From Saccharibacillus sp. JS10 (lineage in GTDB: Bacteria; Bacillota; Bacilli; Paenibacillales; Paenibacillaceae): 64,000 bases of DNA. Every line of letters starts with the position of its first letter. Position 1 is the stretch's first letter. The notes under the pieces were generated by a model that saw nothing but the letters and a program-made list of their open reading frames with translations, searched no databases and was not told the DNA's origin. The stretch spans positions 186,001 through 250,000 of the forward strand of contig NZ_JANFNS010000001.1 in the NCBI RefSeq assembly GCF_024436065.1, written 5' to 3'. Positions 1 to 9,472 of the stretch are shown in pieces. The translations under genes and the position numbers were made by a program.

Positions 1-1
1 C

Positions 2-169
2 CGTTATTGGCAAGCGGGACCGACCAAAACAGCGTATATTCCTGCACCGCTATTGCGTCAAGGAGAAAATGAAATTGTTGTGTTCGAATTGCATCGCTTT
101 GGCAGCGTAGACGGGGATTTGAACGTATTGCCATTCGTTGAACTGACGGATAAGCCTGATTTGGGCTAA
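2..169 (+). CDS. Beta-galactosidase GH35, C-terminal fragment (cut by window start)
   Basis: The open frame running in from the left edge ends at TAA 167-169 and encodes the last 55 residues of a protein. The residues GPTKTAYIPAPLLRQGENE followed by a C-terminal KPDLG resemble the jelly-roll C-terminus of GH35 beta-galactosidases (GPQKTLYIPAPLL-type). GH35 enzymes release terminal beta-galactose, which occurs on side chains of plant hemicelluloses; this would fit the xylan-degradation genes that follow. Catalytic domains lie outside the window, so the family call rests on the C-terminal motif only. A terminator follows directly. Confidence 0.7.
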   Translation, partial: RYWQAGPTKTAYIPAPLLRQGENEIVVFELHRFGSVDGDLNVLPFVELTDKPDLG

Positions 170-190
170 TCTCAATCCAAGATCATAACA

Positions 191-219
191 GCCCGTCTTT
201 TATACAAAAGGCGGGTTTT
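191..219 (+). terminator. Intrinsic terminator after GH35 gene
   Basis: CCCG(T)CTTTT and AAAAGGCGGG pair around a 4-nt loop, followed by a TTTTGTT tract. It separates the GH35 gene from the araC-type gene, whose start codon is only about 25 nt downstream, so that gene may partly depend on read-through. Confidence 0.7.
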
Positions 220-243
220 GTTGATCGGAAAAGAGGCGGGAAT

Positions 244-1608
244 ATGTCGTGGATCTCGGAAGCGGCTGGCGGCAGAGAATTTAATATCGATCAATATGCG
301 ATGCCGGATGTACGTGTTTCGATGCAAATTTGCGGTACGCATTGGCGTGAAGTATCGACCGGTTGGTCGTATCCGGCTCACAACCATGCCTTGTTCGAAC
401 TGAATTACGTATTGGAAGGTCAACAATTGATGACCATCGACAATCGGCGGTATGTCCAGCAGTCTGGCGAATTGCTGATGCTGGCACCGGATTGTTTACA
501 CGAAAGCCGGATAGGACGCTGCCCTTCGATGTCGTATTTTTGCTTGCATTTCGATATCGAAGACGAAGTGATGTACAGACGAATTGCGGCTTTAGGAAGT
601 CAGTTATTCGACGCATCAGCGGAACTTACGATAAAGCTCAAGCCAGAACTTGAGCGATTGGCTGCATTGTGCAGAGAGCAGACCGAAGACGCCGTAGAAG
701 GGATCGAAATTCGGATTTCTATTCTGCGTTTGATCTTGGAGTTGAGCGAATATTGCGTGTCGCTTGCCACGCAAGAACAGCAGATCACCGCAACAAAGCG
801 ACAACAAACCGAGTCTGCACAAGGGCTAAGAGAACGATACGCATTGGAAAAAAAGATTCAAGATTTTTTGGGGCATGCAGAATCTATGGGCGCTTGGAAT
901 GAACGAACATTGCTACCTCCTTTTCATTGGGTAGGGTTATTTACGATTGGTGTGCCGGATCGAAGTTTCTGGACAAAGCCGGATCGTTTTTTAGCGAAAA
1001 CGTTGTTGGAAGATGCTTTGTCGGAATGGGCAACGCCTGCGGTGGTAGTCGGTAAGCAGCGGTTGACTGCCGTACTGTTTATCGAAGGCTATAGCGTGCC
1101 GCCCCTAGAAGAATACGCTTCGGATTGTCGGAGCCGGCTCAAACGCAAGCTGAATCAAAATATAACGCTTGGTATTGGCGGAGTAGCGGTGTCGCCTAAT
1201 GAATTACAAGGATTATATCGTCAAAGTCTTCGCGGACTCGGACTCAATGAAGAACTCGGCTCTATGCCTGACTTTGAATTTACGAATCGAACGATTCGCT
1301 TGGCATTGCTTGCGATTGAATCGGAATATGCCGATTCTTTAACGTTGAGCCAACTCGCTAGCCGCTTACAGCTAACGCCTAATTACTTGAGCGGTTTGTT
1401 TACAAGCGAGACCGGGCATTCGTTCACATGGCATTTGACTCGGATTCGAATGGATCGAGCCTGTGAACTTCTTGCCAATACGCAGATCAAAATTCATGAA
1501 GTCGCGCGGCAAGTCGGGTATTCGGATCAAGCGTATTTTAGTCGTTGCTTCAAATCTATGATCGGGATGAGCCCGAACTCTTACCGAACCAAAAGACTTG
1601 AGTATTAA
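244..1608 (+). CDS. AraC-family transcriptional regulator (cupin + HTH)
   Basis: A 454-residue regulator. Residues about 25-110 look like an AraC-type cupin sensor (HNHALFELNYVLEG, then a Pro/His-rich strand with PDCLHES). The middle, about 190-340, has no recognised domain. Residues about 355-450 form a double helix-turn-helix of the AraC/XylS type (LSQLASRLQLTPNYLSGLF, then VARQVGYSDQAYFSRCFK). AGAGGCGGG lies 3-5 nt before the ATG. It sits just upstream of two YesN-type regulators and a sugar ABC transporter, so it probably controls plant-polysaccharide genes, possibly the GH35 gene upstream; the effector cannot be read from sequence. Confidence 0.88.
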   Translation: MSWISEAAGGREFNIDQYAMPDVRVSMQICGTHWREVSTGWSYPAHNHALFELNYVLEGQQLMTIDNRRYVQQSGELLMLAPDCLHESRIGRCPSMSYFCLHFDIEDEVMYRRIAALGSQLFDASAELTIKLKPELERLAALCREQTEDAVEGIEIRISILRLILELSEYCVSLATQEQQITATKRQQTESAQGLRERYALEKKIQDFLGHAESMGAWNERTLLPPFHWVGLFTIGVPDRSFWTKPDRFLAKTLLEDALSEWATPAVVVGKQRLTAVLFIEGYSVPPLEEYASDCRSRLKRKLNQNITLGIGGVAVSPNELQGLYRQSLRGLGLNEELGSMPDFEFTNRTIRLALLAIESEYADSLTLSQLASRLQLTPNYLSGLFTSETGHSFTWHLTRIRMDRACELLANTQIKIHEVARQVGYSDQAYFSRCFKSMIGMSPNSYRTKRLEY

Positions 1609-1622
1609 AGAATACGCTTACA
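1609..1622 (+). promoter_or_regulatory. Candidate cre (CcpA) site
   Basis: AGAATACGCTTACA matches the CcpA consensus TGWAARCGYTWNCW at 12 of 14 positions and begins directly after the stop codon of the AraC gene, upstream of the yesN-yesM-yesN genes. Carbon catabolite control of hemicellulose genes by CcpA is well known in Bacillales; its use here is inferred. Confidence 0.4.
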
Positions 1623-1721
1623 ATTGACTGTAGAATTGTCCAAAAAAGCGTAGATCATTACATTGTCGGCTTTATGAGGTAATGACATACTGGAAAAAAT
1701 ACTCAGTCAGGGGGAGACACC

Positions 1722-3266
1722 GTGTATAAAGTCATCGTAGCGGACGATGAACCGCTAATGTTGGAAGGCTGGAAAACGATGATCGATTGGGAAGCATTCG
1801 GCTATCAATTGTGCGGAGCCGCTTCGGATGGGGACGAAGCGCTTGAATTGATCGAACAAATCAAGCCTGATCTGCTTTTGACGGATATTCGGATGCCTGG
1901 GCTGAGTGGGCTGGAATTAATCGGTGAGTTGGATAAGCGAAATCATCTGCATATGAAAAGTGTGATTGTCAGCGGCTACGCGGAATTCGATTATGCACGT
2001 CAAGCGATGCAATATGGTGTTGACCGGTATGTTTTAAAGCCAATTATGCCGGATGAAATCCATGATTTGTTGCAAGAGTTGAAAGCCCCGCTGGAATCAT
2101 TGTCTACCGTGGAACTATCCAATTCGGTTCAGAACGCTGATATTCAGAGCGGTATTTTACAACTTCTACACGGACAGTTACACACAAGTTCGCAAGTCGA
2201 AAAGGTGCTAGGGGATATAGATCACCCTTTATTATCTGTATTGCTTACGGAATCTTCGTTGATAGGCGAATATTCCGACTTCAATCCTGTCCGTTTTGTT
2301 TTGGGAGAAATCGTAAGCCGAATGCGGGCAGATGGAATCTCTGCTTGGTTTTTTGAAGACGTTCAACCTCATATCGGGTTACTTGCCGGATGTTCGTCTG
2401 AATCGTTACTGACGTATGTAACGCAAGTAAACAACAGCTTTGCAGGGATAAGTACGTACACAAGTGGAACTGTAGAAAATCATACGGCTTTAACTTCTTT
2501 ATATTTGGAGTTACAGCAACAACTTAATCACAGCGTTCAAAGCTTTCAGACCGTCAACAAGAAATCTCCGATACCAACGGCTCAACAGATCGCTGCGTCT
2601 CATGCACTAAGCACTAGGGAACAAAGTATCTATACAACGACGCTAACTGCAGCAGAATTTCTTTTGAAGCAAGTGAAAGCAGGAGAAGCCGAAGCTGCCG
2701 AAGCTGCGGTTAACGATTTATTTTATTTATTCGAAGAACAAGAGGTGCCAGAGGGGTGGAGCGATTCGCTTATCCGGCATATCGAAGATGAACTTTTACA
2801 GCTGTTATCCTATTCGCCTGAGCACTTGTCCAAGTTAGAACACTTAGAAAATAATACCCGTCAAGCACTCATTCTTCGTTGCCGAAGCCAAGCGCAGCAA
2901 GTTGCAGATTCGCTAGCTGGTCAATCTCAAGCTTCGACAAACCCGGTTCAAGCTATCGTTGCATATGCCAAAGCTCATTACCGCGACAAATTGCAATTAC
3001 GTGAATTAGCGGACAAACTGCATATTAATTCGGTACATTTAGGGCAAGCCTTCAAGCGTGAGCTAGGTTGCTGCTTCAATGATTATATTCATCGTCTCCG
3101 CGCCGAAGAAGCACAGCGAATGTTACGCCGTACCGATATGAAGATTGCTGAAGTCGCAGAGCGGCTCGGGTATCATGATACTGAATATTTCAGTGCCAAA
3201 TTCAAAGCCGCGACCGGAGAACTTCCTTCTGCGTACCGCACGCGAAAGCAGGTGGCTTCGTTATGA
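1722..3266 (+). CDS. YesN-type response regulator (receiver + AraC HTH), first copy
   Basis: A 514-residue response regulator. The N-terminal receiver (1-125) has the DDE acidic pair near residue 9, phospho-acceptor Asp55 in LLLTDIRMPG, and a KP loop. A long linker, about 130-400, leads to an AraC-type double HTH at about 410-510 (LRELADKLHINSVHLGQAFK; AERLGYHDTEYFSAKFK). The start is GTG, with GGGGGAG 7 nt upstream. The gene overlaps the sensor kinase by 4 nt (ATGA), so the two are translationally coupled and are probably cognate partners. YesN proteins typically activate the neighbouring sugar ABC transporter. Confidence 0.93.
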   Translation: MYKVIVADDEPLMLEGWKTMIDWEAFGYQLCGAASDGDEALELIEQIKPDLLLTDIRMPGLSGLELIGELDKRNHLHMKSVIVSGYAEFDYARQAMQYGVDRYVLKPIMPDEIHDLLQELKAPLESLSTVELSNSVQNADIQSGILQLLHGQLHTSSQVEKVLGDIDHPLLSVLLTESSLIGEYSDFNPVRFVLGEIVSRMRADGISAWFFEDVQPHIGLLAGCSSESLLTYVTQVNNSFAGISTYTSGTVENHTALTSLYLELQQQLNHSVQSFQTVNKKSPIPTAQQIAASHALSTREQSIYTTTLTAAEFLLKQVKAGEAEAAEAAVNDLFYLFEEQEVPEGWSDSLIRHIEDELLQLLSYSPEHLSKLEHLENNTRQALILRCRSQAQQVADSLAGQSQASTNPVQAIVAYAKAHYRDKLQLRELADKLHINSVHLGQAFKRELGCCFNDYIHRLRAEEAQRMLRRTDMKIAEVAERLGYHDTEYFSAKFKAATGELPSAYRTRKQVASL

Positions 3267-5074
3267 AACCACGGCGTTTGATTTTGTCGAAGCTTAACGA
3301 TTTGCCGCTCAAACGTAAATTTTTGCTTATTTATTTGCTTTGTGTGTTGTTACCGATTATGACCATCAATCTGTTTTTTTATTTTCGTACAGTCGCCGAT
3401 ATTCAAACGCGCGAACAAGAAAATCTACGACGTTCGCTTGAACGTGCCAGTGGCGAGTTAATCGGCATGATCGATGAAAGTATTGCTTTAAGTCGATCGA
3501 TTGCTGCCGACGATTTTCTGTATAAAGCTTTAGATGAAACGTATGCTTCGCCTTCCGATTATTATGTCGTATACGATGAGTCGCTACGCGATAAGCTGAC
3601 TCGCTATATGTCTGCCAATATTGGAGAGGTGCGGGTGTATACCGATAATCAAAGTATTCAAAGCGGTTCCAATTACGGGGTGCTCAGCGATCGATATCCG
3701 AAGCCGGCGTGGTTAGATGCACTGAAAGATCCGTCTTCATCGATTGCCGTCACAGCTTATATGGATACCGAAACGCAGCAACCCAGACGGCGTCTGAGTG
3801 TAGTCGGCAAAATGGATGTCTATCCTTCGTATGCAACGTATCCCAAATACTCCAAAGTCGATCTGGATCTTGGGCGAGTGTCGGCGATTTTGAATCGCGA
3901 GCGCAGCGTGAAATTCCGATTGGTCAATCATCAAAATCAAGTCGTTGCGGACGGGATCGGTGGCAGAGACGGCGAAGGAAGTTTGTACGCAAATCCAGCG
4001 TTGACTCCTGAGCAAAAAAAATCCGGTTTTGCACTTGAACAGTCGCTTGGCAATCTTCGTTATATCGAAGGTTGGAAAGTCGTTGGGATTGCAGATACGC
4101 GCTATCTCGATGGGCTTCGTCTGGAATCGATGCGTTCGATTTTGTGGCTTGGCATACTCAGTACAATCTTGCCATCGTTGCTGATCTTTTTCATCTTCCG
4201 TTCGTATCATAGCCGGATCAAGCATCTGTACCGGCATATGGAAAAAGTCGGCGACCAACGTTTCGATTCGATCGTGATTGCGGAAGGGAAAGACGAAATC
4301 GGCGGGCTGATTCGTGCGTTTAATTCGATGTCGCAGCGGATCCGTCTATTGATTGACGATGTCTACAAACTTGAAATCCGACAAAAAAATCTCGAGCTTG
4401 ACCGGGTGCGTACCGAACTTGCGATGCTGCAAAGTCAAGTGAATCCACACTTTTTATTCAATACACTCAATGCCGTAATGATTGTCTGTGCCAAAAACGG
4501 ATATCGGGAAGTAACGGAAATTGTCAAAAATTTATCTATGCTGATGCGTCAGCTATTGAATCGACCCGACGATTTGGTTCCGCTTGAAGAAGAATTGAAA
4601 TTTATCAAAATGTATCTGGATATTGAAAAATTCCGCTTCGGCGATCGATTTGATTATGTTTTCCGTGTTGAACCCAGCACATTGTCACTTCGAATTCCGA
4701 GTATGAGTCTTCAGCCGCTAGTCGAAAACGCGTGCAAGCACGGATTACAAGCGATCAAAGGCGATCGGAAAATCGAAGTCATCGCACGGATGACAGGAGA
4801 CGGCTTGCAATTGGCGGTGTCCGACAACGGAATCGGTATCAGTGAAAGCCGAATTTGTGAGATCGAAAAGAGGATGGCTTCCGATTATTCGCCTGACGGT
4901 AATACGATCGGACTACGCAATGTGCATCGGCGCTTGGAATTGTTTTATCGACGGGATGTTCACTTAAGTCTGCAAAGTCAAGTCGGGCAAGGAACGGTAG
5001 TCGGATTTACGATTCCTTCGTTCTGGCTGCATGCAGAAGATCCAAATACGTATCTATGGGACAAGGAGGCATAA
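3263..5074 (+). CDS. YesM-type sensor histidine kinase
   Basis: A 603-residue membrane kinase. A transmembrane segment at about 20-40 and another at about 290-312 flank an extracytoplasmic sensor of about 250 residues (dCache-like by size). A HAMP region (about 315-370) is followed by the HisKA-7TM/His_kinase motif QVNPHFLFNTLNAV with phospho-His396, then HATPase_c with the N box PLVENACKHGL and the G box SDNGIG. It overlaps the first response regulator by 4 nt, and its stop lies 2 nt before the second. It probably senses extracellular oligosaccharide, either directly or through the solute-binding lipoprotein, as inferred for YesMN systems in Paenibacillus. Confidence 0.93.
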   Translation: MKPRRLILSKLNDLPLKRKFLLIYLLCVLLPIMTINLFFYFRTVADIQTREQENLRRSLERASGELIGMIDESIALSRSIAADDFLYKALDETYASPSDYYVVYDESLRDKLTRYMSANIGEVRVYTDNQSIQSGSNYGVLSDRYPKPAWLDALKDPSSSIAVTAYMDTETQQPRRRLSVVGKMDVYPSYATYPKYSKVDLDLGRVSAILNRERSVKFRLVNHQNQVVADGIGGRDGEGSLYANPALTPEQKKSGFALEQSLGNLRYIEGWKVVGIADTRYLDGLRLESMRSILWLGILSTILPSLLIFFIFRSYHSRIKHLYRHMEKVGDQRFDSIVIAEGKDEIGGLIRAFNSMSQRIRLLIDDVYKLEIRQKNLELDRVRTELAMLQSQVNPHFLFNTLNAVMIVCAKNGYREVTEIVKNLSMLMRQLLNRPDDLVPLEEELKFIKMYLDIEKFRFGDRFDYVFRVEPSTLSLRIPSMSLQPLVENACKHGLQAIKGDRKIEVIARMTGDGLQLAVSDNGIGISESRICEIEKRMASDYSPDGNTIGLRNVHRRLELFYRRDVHLSLQSQVGQGTVVGFTIPSFWLHAEDPNTYLWDKEA

Positions 5075-5076
5075 AT

Positions 5077-6618
5077 ATGTACAAAGTGCTATTGATCGAC
5101 GATGAACCGTTAGCAATCGAAGGGTTGAAATGGCTGATTGATTGGGAGAAGTATGATTTTCATATTCAAGGCACTTACGACAATGGGGAAGATGCGCTTG
5201 AACATATTCGCCGAAATGCGCCTGATCTTGTAGTGACCGATATTCGGATGCCGGGCTTAGACGGATTGCAATTTATCGAAGCTGCACGAAAAATAGGCAA
5301 TACGTCTACGTTATTTGTGATCGCGAGCGGATATGACGATTTCGATTATGCAAGGCGAGCCGTGCATTTAGGTGTATCGGGGTACTTAACAAAGCCTCTA
5401 ATCGAAGAAGATACCCAGCAACTTCTAGCGAGGCTTTCTCGAGAATTACACAAACAAAAGTTAAAGAAAGCAGCAGAGGTTCAAAAACAAGCTTGGCAAG
5501 AGCAGTTGTTGCTACAAAAAATGCTGGATGATCCGCAAATGGATCTTTCACAAGATCAAGCGGGATTGCAGCTCTTATCTCAACAAGCGAATTATTGGTA
5601 CTGGGCTAAGTTATCTGGCGATACCCGAATTTTTCCGACGCTTCGCGAACGGTTTCAAGCTTCAGTATTTGAAGTTGATTTCGTTAGATGGATTGAAAAA
5701 GATCGTTGCGGCTTTGTGATCGGAATTAGCGCACAACAGGAGAAGTTAGCCGATGATCAAATGCGAATCGTTGTGAAGCAATTAGAAAAACAACTTTCTA
5801 CATCAGTCGCAGATTCCATAACACTCTCAATCGGATGCCAAGTGAACCAACCGCAGCAATTATGGCTTTCGGTAAATACAGCCGAGATCGCCTCTGTCGC
5901 CGCTTTTTTTAACGGATCGAAAATCGGATATTACGCCGATGCAGAAGGTATAGAGCCGTCTTCGGAAATACCAAGTTCACGATTGGCGCAACAGATCGCG
6001 GAGATTGTAGAAAAAGGTAGCGAAGATGAAGTGGACAAGCTTCTGACTTCTATATTCAAAGAGTTCCGTCGCAAATCATTATATCCATACCGGATTCAAG
6101 CTTTTGCGCAGCATATTGTACTGAGCTGTGCTTATATCTTAAAAGAGTTAGGCGGCGACCCCGAACCGCTCATTTCCCGTTCGCCGTTTTGTGGTCATTC
6201 AGCGCCGTTATCCGCATGGGAGCAGACTTTAAAGGCACTAAAAACCTTTTGTTTATCGTGTCGTCAAGAAGTACTATTGCTGCGCGAGTGCAGCGGAGGC
6301 GGTGTACAAGGGCAAGTCGCGAATTTTCTTCGCTGCCATTACACCGAGACGTTTACCATTCAGGAACTTGCCGAACGATTTTATGTGCATCCGACTTATT
6401 TGGGTCAATCGTTCACTCGAAAATATGGAGTCGGAATCGCAGAATTTGTGCATACGCTACGAATAGAAGAAGCTTGCCGGCTGCTGCAAGATTGCGATAT
6501 GAACGTCTGCACAATCGCTGAACAGGTAGGTTACAAAGATTACCGACACTTTTTAAAGCAATTTGAAAAAAGAACAGGTAAGAAGCCGGCTCATTATCGG
6601 ACGCTAGCTTACAGCTAG
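5077..6618 (+). CDS. YesN-type response regulator, second copy
   Basis: A 513-residue response regulator with the same plan as the first copy: receiver 1-125 with Asp55 in VVTDIRMPGLDG, a divergent linker, and an AraC-type HTH at about 410-510 (IQELAERFYVHPTYLGQSFT; AEQVGYKDYRHFLKQFEK). The start at 5077 is chosen over an in-frame ATG at 5056 because AAGGAGG (5061-5067) lies between them, 9 nt before 5077; the upstream ATG is inside the kinase gene. It follows the kinase by 2 nt. One kinase therefore sits between two full-length regulators with intact phospho-acceptor residues. Confidence 0.92.
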   Translation: MYKVLLIDDEPLAIEGLKWLIDWEKYDFHIQGTYDNGEDALEHIRRNAPDLVVTDIRMPGLDGLQFIEAARKIGNTSTLFVIASGYDDFDYARRAVHLGVSGYLTKPLIEEDTQQLLARLSRELHKQKLKKAAEVQKQAWQEQLLLQKMLDDPQMDLSQDQAGLQLLSQQANYWYWAKLSGDTRIFPTLRERFQASVFEVDFVRWIEKDRCGFVIGISAQQEKLADDQMRIVVKQLEKQLSTSVADSITLSIGCQVNQPQQLWLSVNTAEIASVAAFFNGSKIGYYADAEGIEPSSEIPSSRLAQQIAEIVEKGSEDEVDKLLTSIFKEFRRKSLYPYRIQAFAQHIVLSCAYILKELGGDPEPLISRSPFCGHSAPLSAWEQTLKALKTFCLSCRQEVLLLRECSGGGVQGQVANFLRCHYTETFTIQELAERFYVHPTYLGQSFTRKYGVGIAEFVHTLRIEEACRLLQDCDMNVCTIAEQVGYKDYRHFLKQFEKRTGKKPAHYRTLAYS

Positions 6619-6687
6619 ACGTCTTTTTTTGTGCAAAATCTGACTTTCCTAAAATTAGGGGGGGAAGAAGCTTAAATCCAGCCATTT

Positions 6688-6701
6688 TGTAAGCGTATAC
6701 A
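6688..6701 (+). promoter_or_regulatory. Candidate cre (CcpA) site upstream of the transporter operon
   Basis: TGTAAGCGTATACA matches the cre consensus TGWAARCGYTWNCW at 13 of 14 positions, 54 nt upstream of the solute-binding protein start. The position fits catabolite control of the xylo-oligosaccharide uptake and hydrolysis operon. Confidence 0.55.
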
Positions 6702-6754
6702 TTCAATCATAATAAAGAAGCAAAGAAGATTATATTTCCAGAGGAGGTCAATTG

Positions 6755-8410
6755 ATGGGGGGTTATAAAGTGAAAAAATTATGGGGCAGCGTATCGTTGG
6801 TATTGGCTGCGGCGTTGACGTTAAGCGCATGTGGCGGCGGCGGAGATACCACCACAGCAGAAGACGGTTCAGAGATTACGACGATTTCCGCTTTTATTAG
6901 TACACCGAATCAAGCGCCGACGGAAGACAATCGGATTTATAAAAAGATTCAAGATGATCTGGGCGTTAAGTTAAATATGGAATTTTTGGTCGGCGATCTG
7001 CAACAAAAGCTCGGCGTTATGATCGCAGGCGGCGAATACCCGGATTTGATTACAGCGGATACGAAATTAGTGGCGGCAGGAGCGGTTATTCCGCTTGAAG
7101 ATTTGATCGAAGAACACGCGCCAAATTTGAAAAAGCACTATGAGAAATATTGGAACCGAATGAAAGACTCCAGCGATGGGCATATTTATTGGTTGCCAAA
7201 CTACGGCGCGTATTCCGGTGAATTCAACAGTAACTCGTATTCGGGCCCTGCGTTCTGGATTCAAAAAGCGGTACTGGAAGATGCCGGCTACCCAACACCG
7301 AAAACGCTGGATGATTTCACCAAGCTGATTCGTGATTACGCGGCGAAAAATCCTACAATCGATGGTCAACCTACAATCGGATTCAGTACACTTGCTTCCG
7401 ACTGGCGGACTTTCCCGCTGCTGAACCCACCTGAGCATTTGACAGGGCACCCGAATGATGGGGGCGTAGTCGTAGATGATGGCGTAGCGACAGTATTCGC
7501 GGATAAAGACATTTCCAAGACTTATTACAAAGAACTCAATAACTTGTTTAACGAAGGTCTATTCGACAAAGAAGCTTTCGTACAAAACTATGACCAATAC
7601 TTAGCCAAACTTTCCTCGGGACGCGTTCTCGGGATGTTCGACCAGCATTGGAATTTCCAGCCTGCCGAAGACACGCTGATTTCTCAAGGCAAAATCGATC
7701 GTACTTATGTCGGATTCCCGCTCGTCTATGATACTTCGATCAAAGATCATTATCTCGATCGTCCGGTTATCAACTTGAATAATGGATTCGGGATCAGCAA
7801 AAATGCAAAAGATCCAGTGAAAATCATCAAGTTCCTGGATGCGCTGATGGATGAAAAATATCAAAAAATGTTGAGCTGGGGCGAAGAAGATGTCGACTAC
7901 AAAGTCGATGACAAAGGTCGTTTCTACCGGACGCCAGAGCAACGCAAAGAGCAAGAAGACCCAACATGGAAACTGGCAAACCGCGCAGATGGATTCTACG
8001 GTGCCGCTCCGAAAACACAAGGTACGTTCAGTGACGGTAACGCAACCGGTCCTGGCGACCAACCGGAAGAATTCTATGCCAGCTTAAAAGAAGAAGATAA
8101 AAAGATCTTGGATACGTACGGATTCAAAACATGGAGCGATTTCTTCTCGCCTGCCCCGGAAAACGAAGTGTATTACCCGGTATGGCAGATCGATCTGATC
8201 GAAGGGTCTGATGCGTCTGTTGCCAACAAGCAAATGACAGATACTTCGCTGAAGTTCTTACCGCAAGCCGTGATGGCGACCAATGGTAACTTCGACTCGG
8301 TATGGGATCAATATGTACAAGCTTTCAGCAAGATCAATGTGAAAGCTTACGAAGACCGCGTCAATGAACAAATTCAATGGCGGCTCGAAAACTGGTCGAC
8401 AGACAAGTAA
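6755..8410 (+). CDS. ABC transporter solute-binding lipoprotein (LplA/YtcQ type)
   Basis: A family-1 extracellular solute-binding protein of 551 residues. The signal peptide ends in a lipobox LSAC with Cys26, followed by a GGGGD linker typical of surface lipoproteins. The mature protein has the LplA/YtcQ pattern (QAPTEDNRIYKKIQDDLGV near the N-terminus, many aromatic residues). The ATG at 6755 has GAGGAGG 7 nt upstream; a TTG lies 3 nt earlier and a GTG at 6770 is a possible alternative. Two permeases, a GH10 xylanase and a GH43 enzyme follow, so the ligand is probably a xylo- or arabinoxylo-oligosaccharide. No ATPase gene is present; this transporter class usually shares an MsmX-type ATPase encoded elsewhere. 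Confidence 0.93.
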   Translation: MGGYKVKKLWGSVSLVLAAALTLSACGGGGDTTTAEDGSEITTISAFISTPNQAPTEDNRIYKKIQDDLGVKLNMEFLVGDLQQKLGVMIAGGEYPDLITADTKLVAAGAVIPLEDLIEEHAPNLKKHYEKYWNRMKDSSDGHIYWLPNYGAYSGEFNSNSYSGPAFWIQKAVLEDAGYPTPKTLDDFTKLIRDYAAKNPTIDGQPTIGFSTLASDWRTFPLLNPPEHLTGHPNDGGVVVDDGVATVFADKDISKTYYKELNNLFNEGLFDKEAFVQNYDQYLAKLSSGRVLGMFDQHWNFQPAEDTLISQGKIDRTYVGFPLVYDTSIKDHYLDRPVINLNNGFGISKNAKDPVKIIKFLDALMDEKYQKMLSWGEEDVDYKVDDKGRFYRTPEQRKEQEDPTWKLANRADGFYGAAPKTQGTFSDGNATGPGDQPEEFYASLKEEDKKILDTYGFKTWSDFFSPAPENEVYYPVWQIDLIEGSDASVANKQMTDTSLKFLPQAVMATNGNFDSVWDQYVQAFSKINVKAYEDRVNEQIQWRLENWSTDK

Positions 8411-8425
8411 ATCGGTAGCGAGTGT

Positions 8426-8450
8426 CGGGGAAACGAATACCGTTTCTCCG
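8426..8450 (+). promoter_or_regulatory. Intercistronic hairpin between binding protein and permease genes
   Basis: CGGGGAAACG and CGTTTCTCCG pair (one G-U) around a 5-nt loop. There is no T tract, so it is not a classical terminator. Such hairpins after a binding-protein gene commonly protect that transcript segment and keep the lipoprotein above the permeases in amount; that role is inferred. Confidence 0.5.
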
Positions 8451-8500
8451 GCTATTCGCGCCTATCCAAGCGGTTAAGCCGGTAAGGGGGAGGCATCACT

Positions 8501-9457
8501 ATGGCAAAAGTCATTTCACGCAAATCTGCAACCACAGATCTGCCTAAAACTTCATTACTCAAAAAGATGCGCGGTCAAAAGCAGTTGATGTTTATGTCGC
8601 TACCGATTGTCATTTATATTTTGGTTTTCTCGTACTATCCAATCTGGGGTTGGACGATGGCATTCCAAGATTACAGCCCGGCAAAAGCGCTTTCTGAACA
8701 AAAATGGGTTGGATTCAAACATTTTGCGTTTTTATTTACGGATGAAGCTTTCTTACGGGTACTCCGCAATACGATTGCAATGAGTTTAATCAATATGATT
8801 TTGGGGTTCGTTACAGCGATTGCATTCGCATTGCTGCTGAATGAAATCAAAGGACGCTTTTTCAAAAGAACGATTCAGACCGTATCTTATTTGCCTCACT
8901 TTTTGTCATGGATTATCGTAACGGGCATCGTGGCAAGTTCGCTATCCGTAGACGGAGGCATTATCAACGTACTCCTGCTCAAACTCGGATTTATTAACGA
9001 ACCGATCATGTGGCTGAGCGTTCCCGAATACTTCTGGGGCATCGTCGGCGGTTCTCATGTATGGAAAGAACTCGGTTGGAACGCGATTATCTATTTGGCG
9101 GCAATCACTTCGATTGATCCTTCGCAGTACGAAGCAGCGGAGATCGACGGAGCGAATCGTTATCAAAAGATGCTCTACATTACATTGCCGGGTATCAAAT
9201 CGATTATCGTAATCTTGCTGATTATGAATATGGGATGGATGTTGGAAGCTGGATTCGAAGTTCAGTATTTGCTGGGCAACGGGGTAGTCGTAGACTGGTC
9301 GCAAACGATCGATATTTTCGTGTTGAAATACGGAATTCAGATCGGCAACTATTCGCTCGCAACCGCAGCCGGTATTTTCAAAACAGTCGTGAGTATCACG
9401 TTGATTTTCGCAGCCAATTCGATTGCCAAGCGGATCGGCGATGACCGACTCATTTAA
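8501..9457 (+). CDS. Sugar ABC transporter permease (LplB type)
   Basis: A 318-residue membrane protein with about six hydrophobic segments and the permease EAA motif YEAAEIDGANRYQKMLYITL at about 207-226, which docks the ATPase. The N-terminus (MAKVISRKSATTDLPKTSLLKK) is basic and cytoplasmic. AAGGGGGAGG precedes the ATG by about 7 nt. It pairs with the next gene to form the heteromeric channel for the oligosaccharide importer. Confidence 0.92.
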   Translation: MAKVISRKSATTDLPKTSLLKKMRGQKQLMFMSLPIVIYILVFSYYPIWGWTMAFQDYSPAKALSEQKWVGFKHFAFLFTDEAFLRVLRNTIAMSLINMILGFVTAIAFALLLNEIKGRFFKRTIQTVSYLPHFLSWIIVTGIVASSLSVDGGIINVLLLKLGFINEPIMWLSVPEYFWGIVGGSHVWKELGWNAIIYLAAITSIDPSQYEAAEIDGANRYQKMLYITLPGIKSIIVILLIMNMGWMLEAGFEVQYLLGNGVVVDWSQTIDIFVLKYGIQIGNYSLATAAGIFKTVVSITLIFAANSIAKRIGDDRLI

Positions 9458-9472
9458 GAAAGGGGAAAGTCG

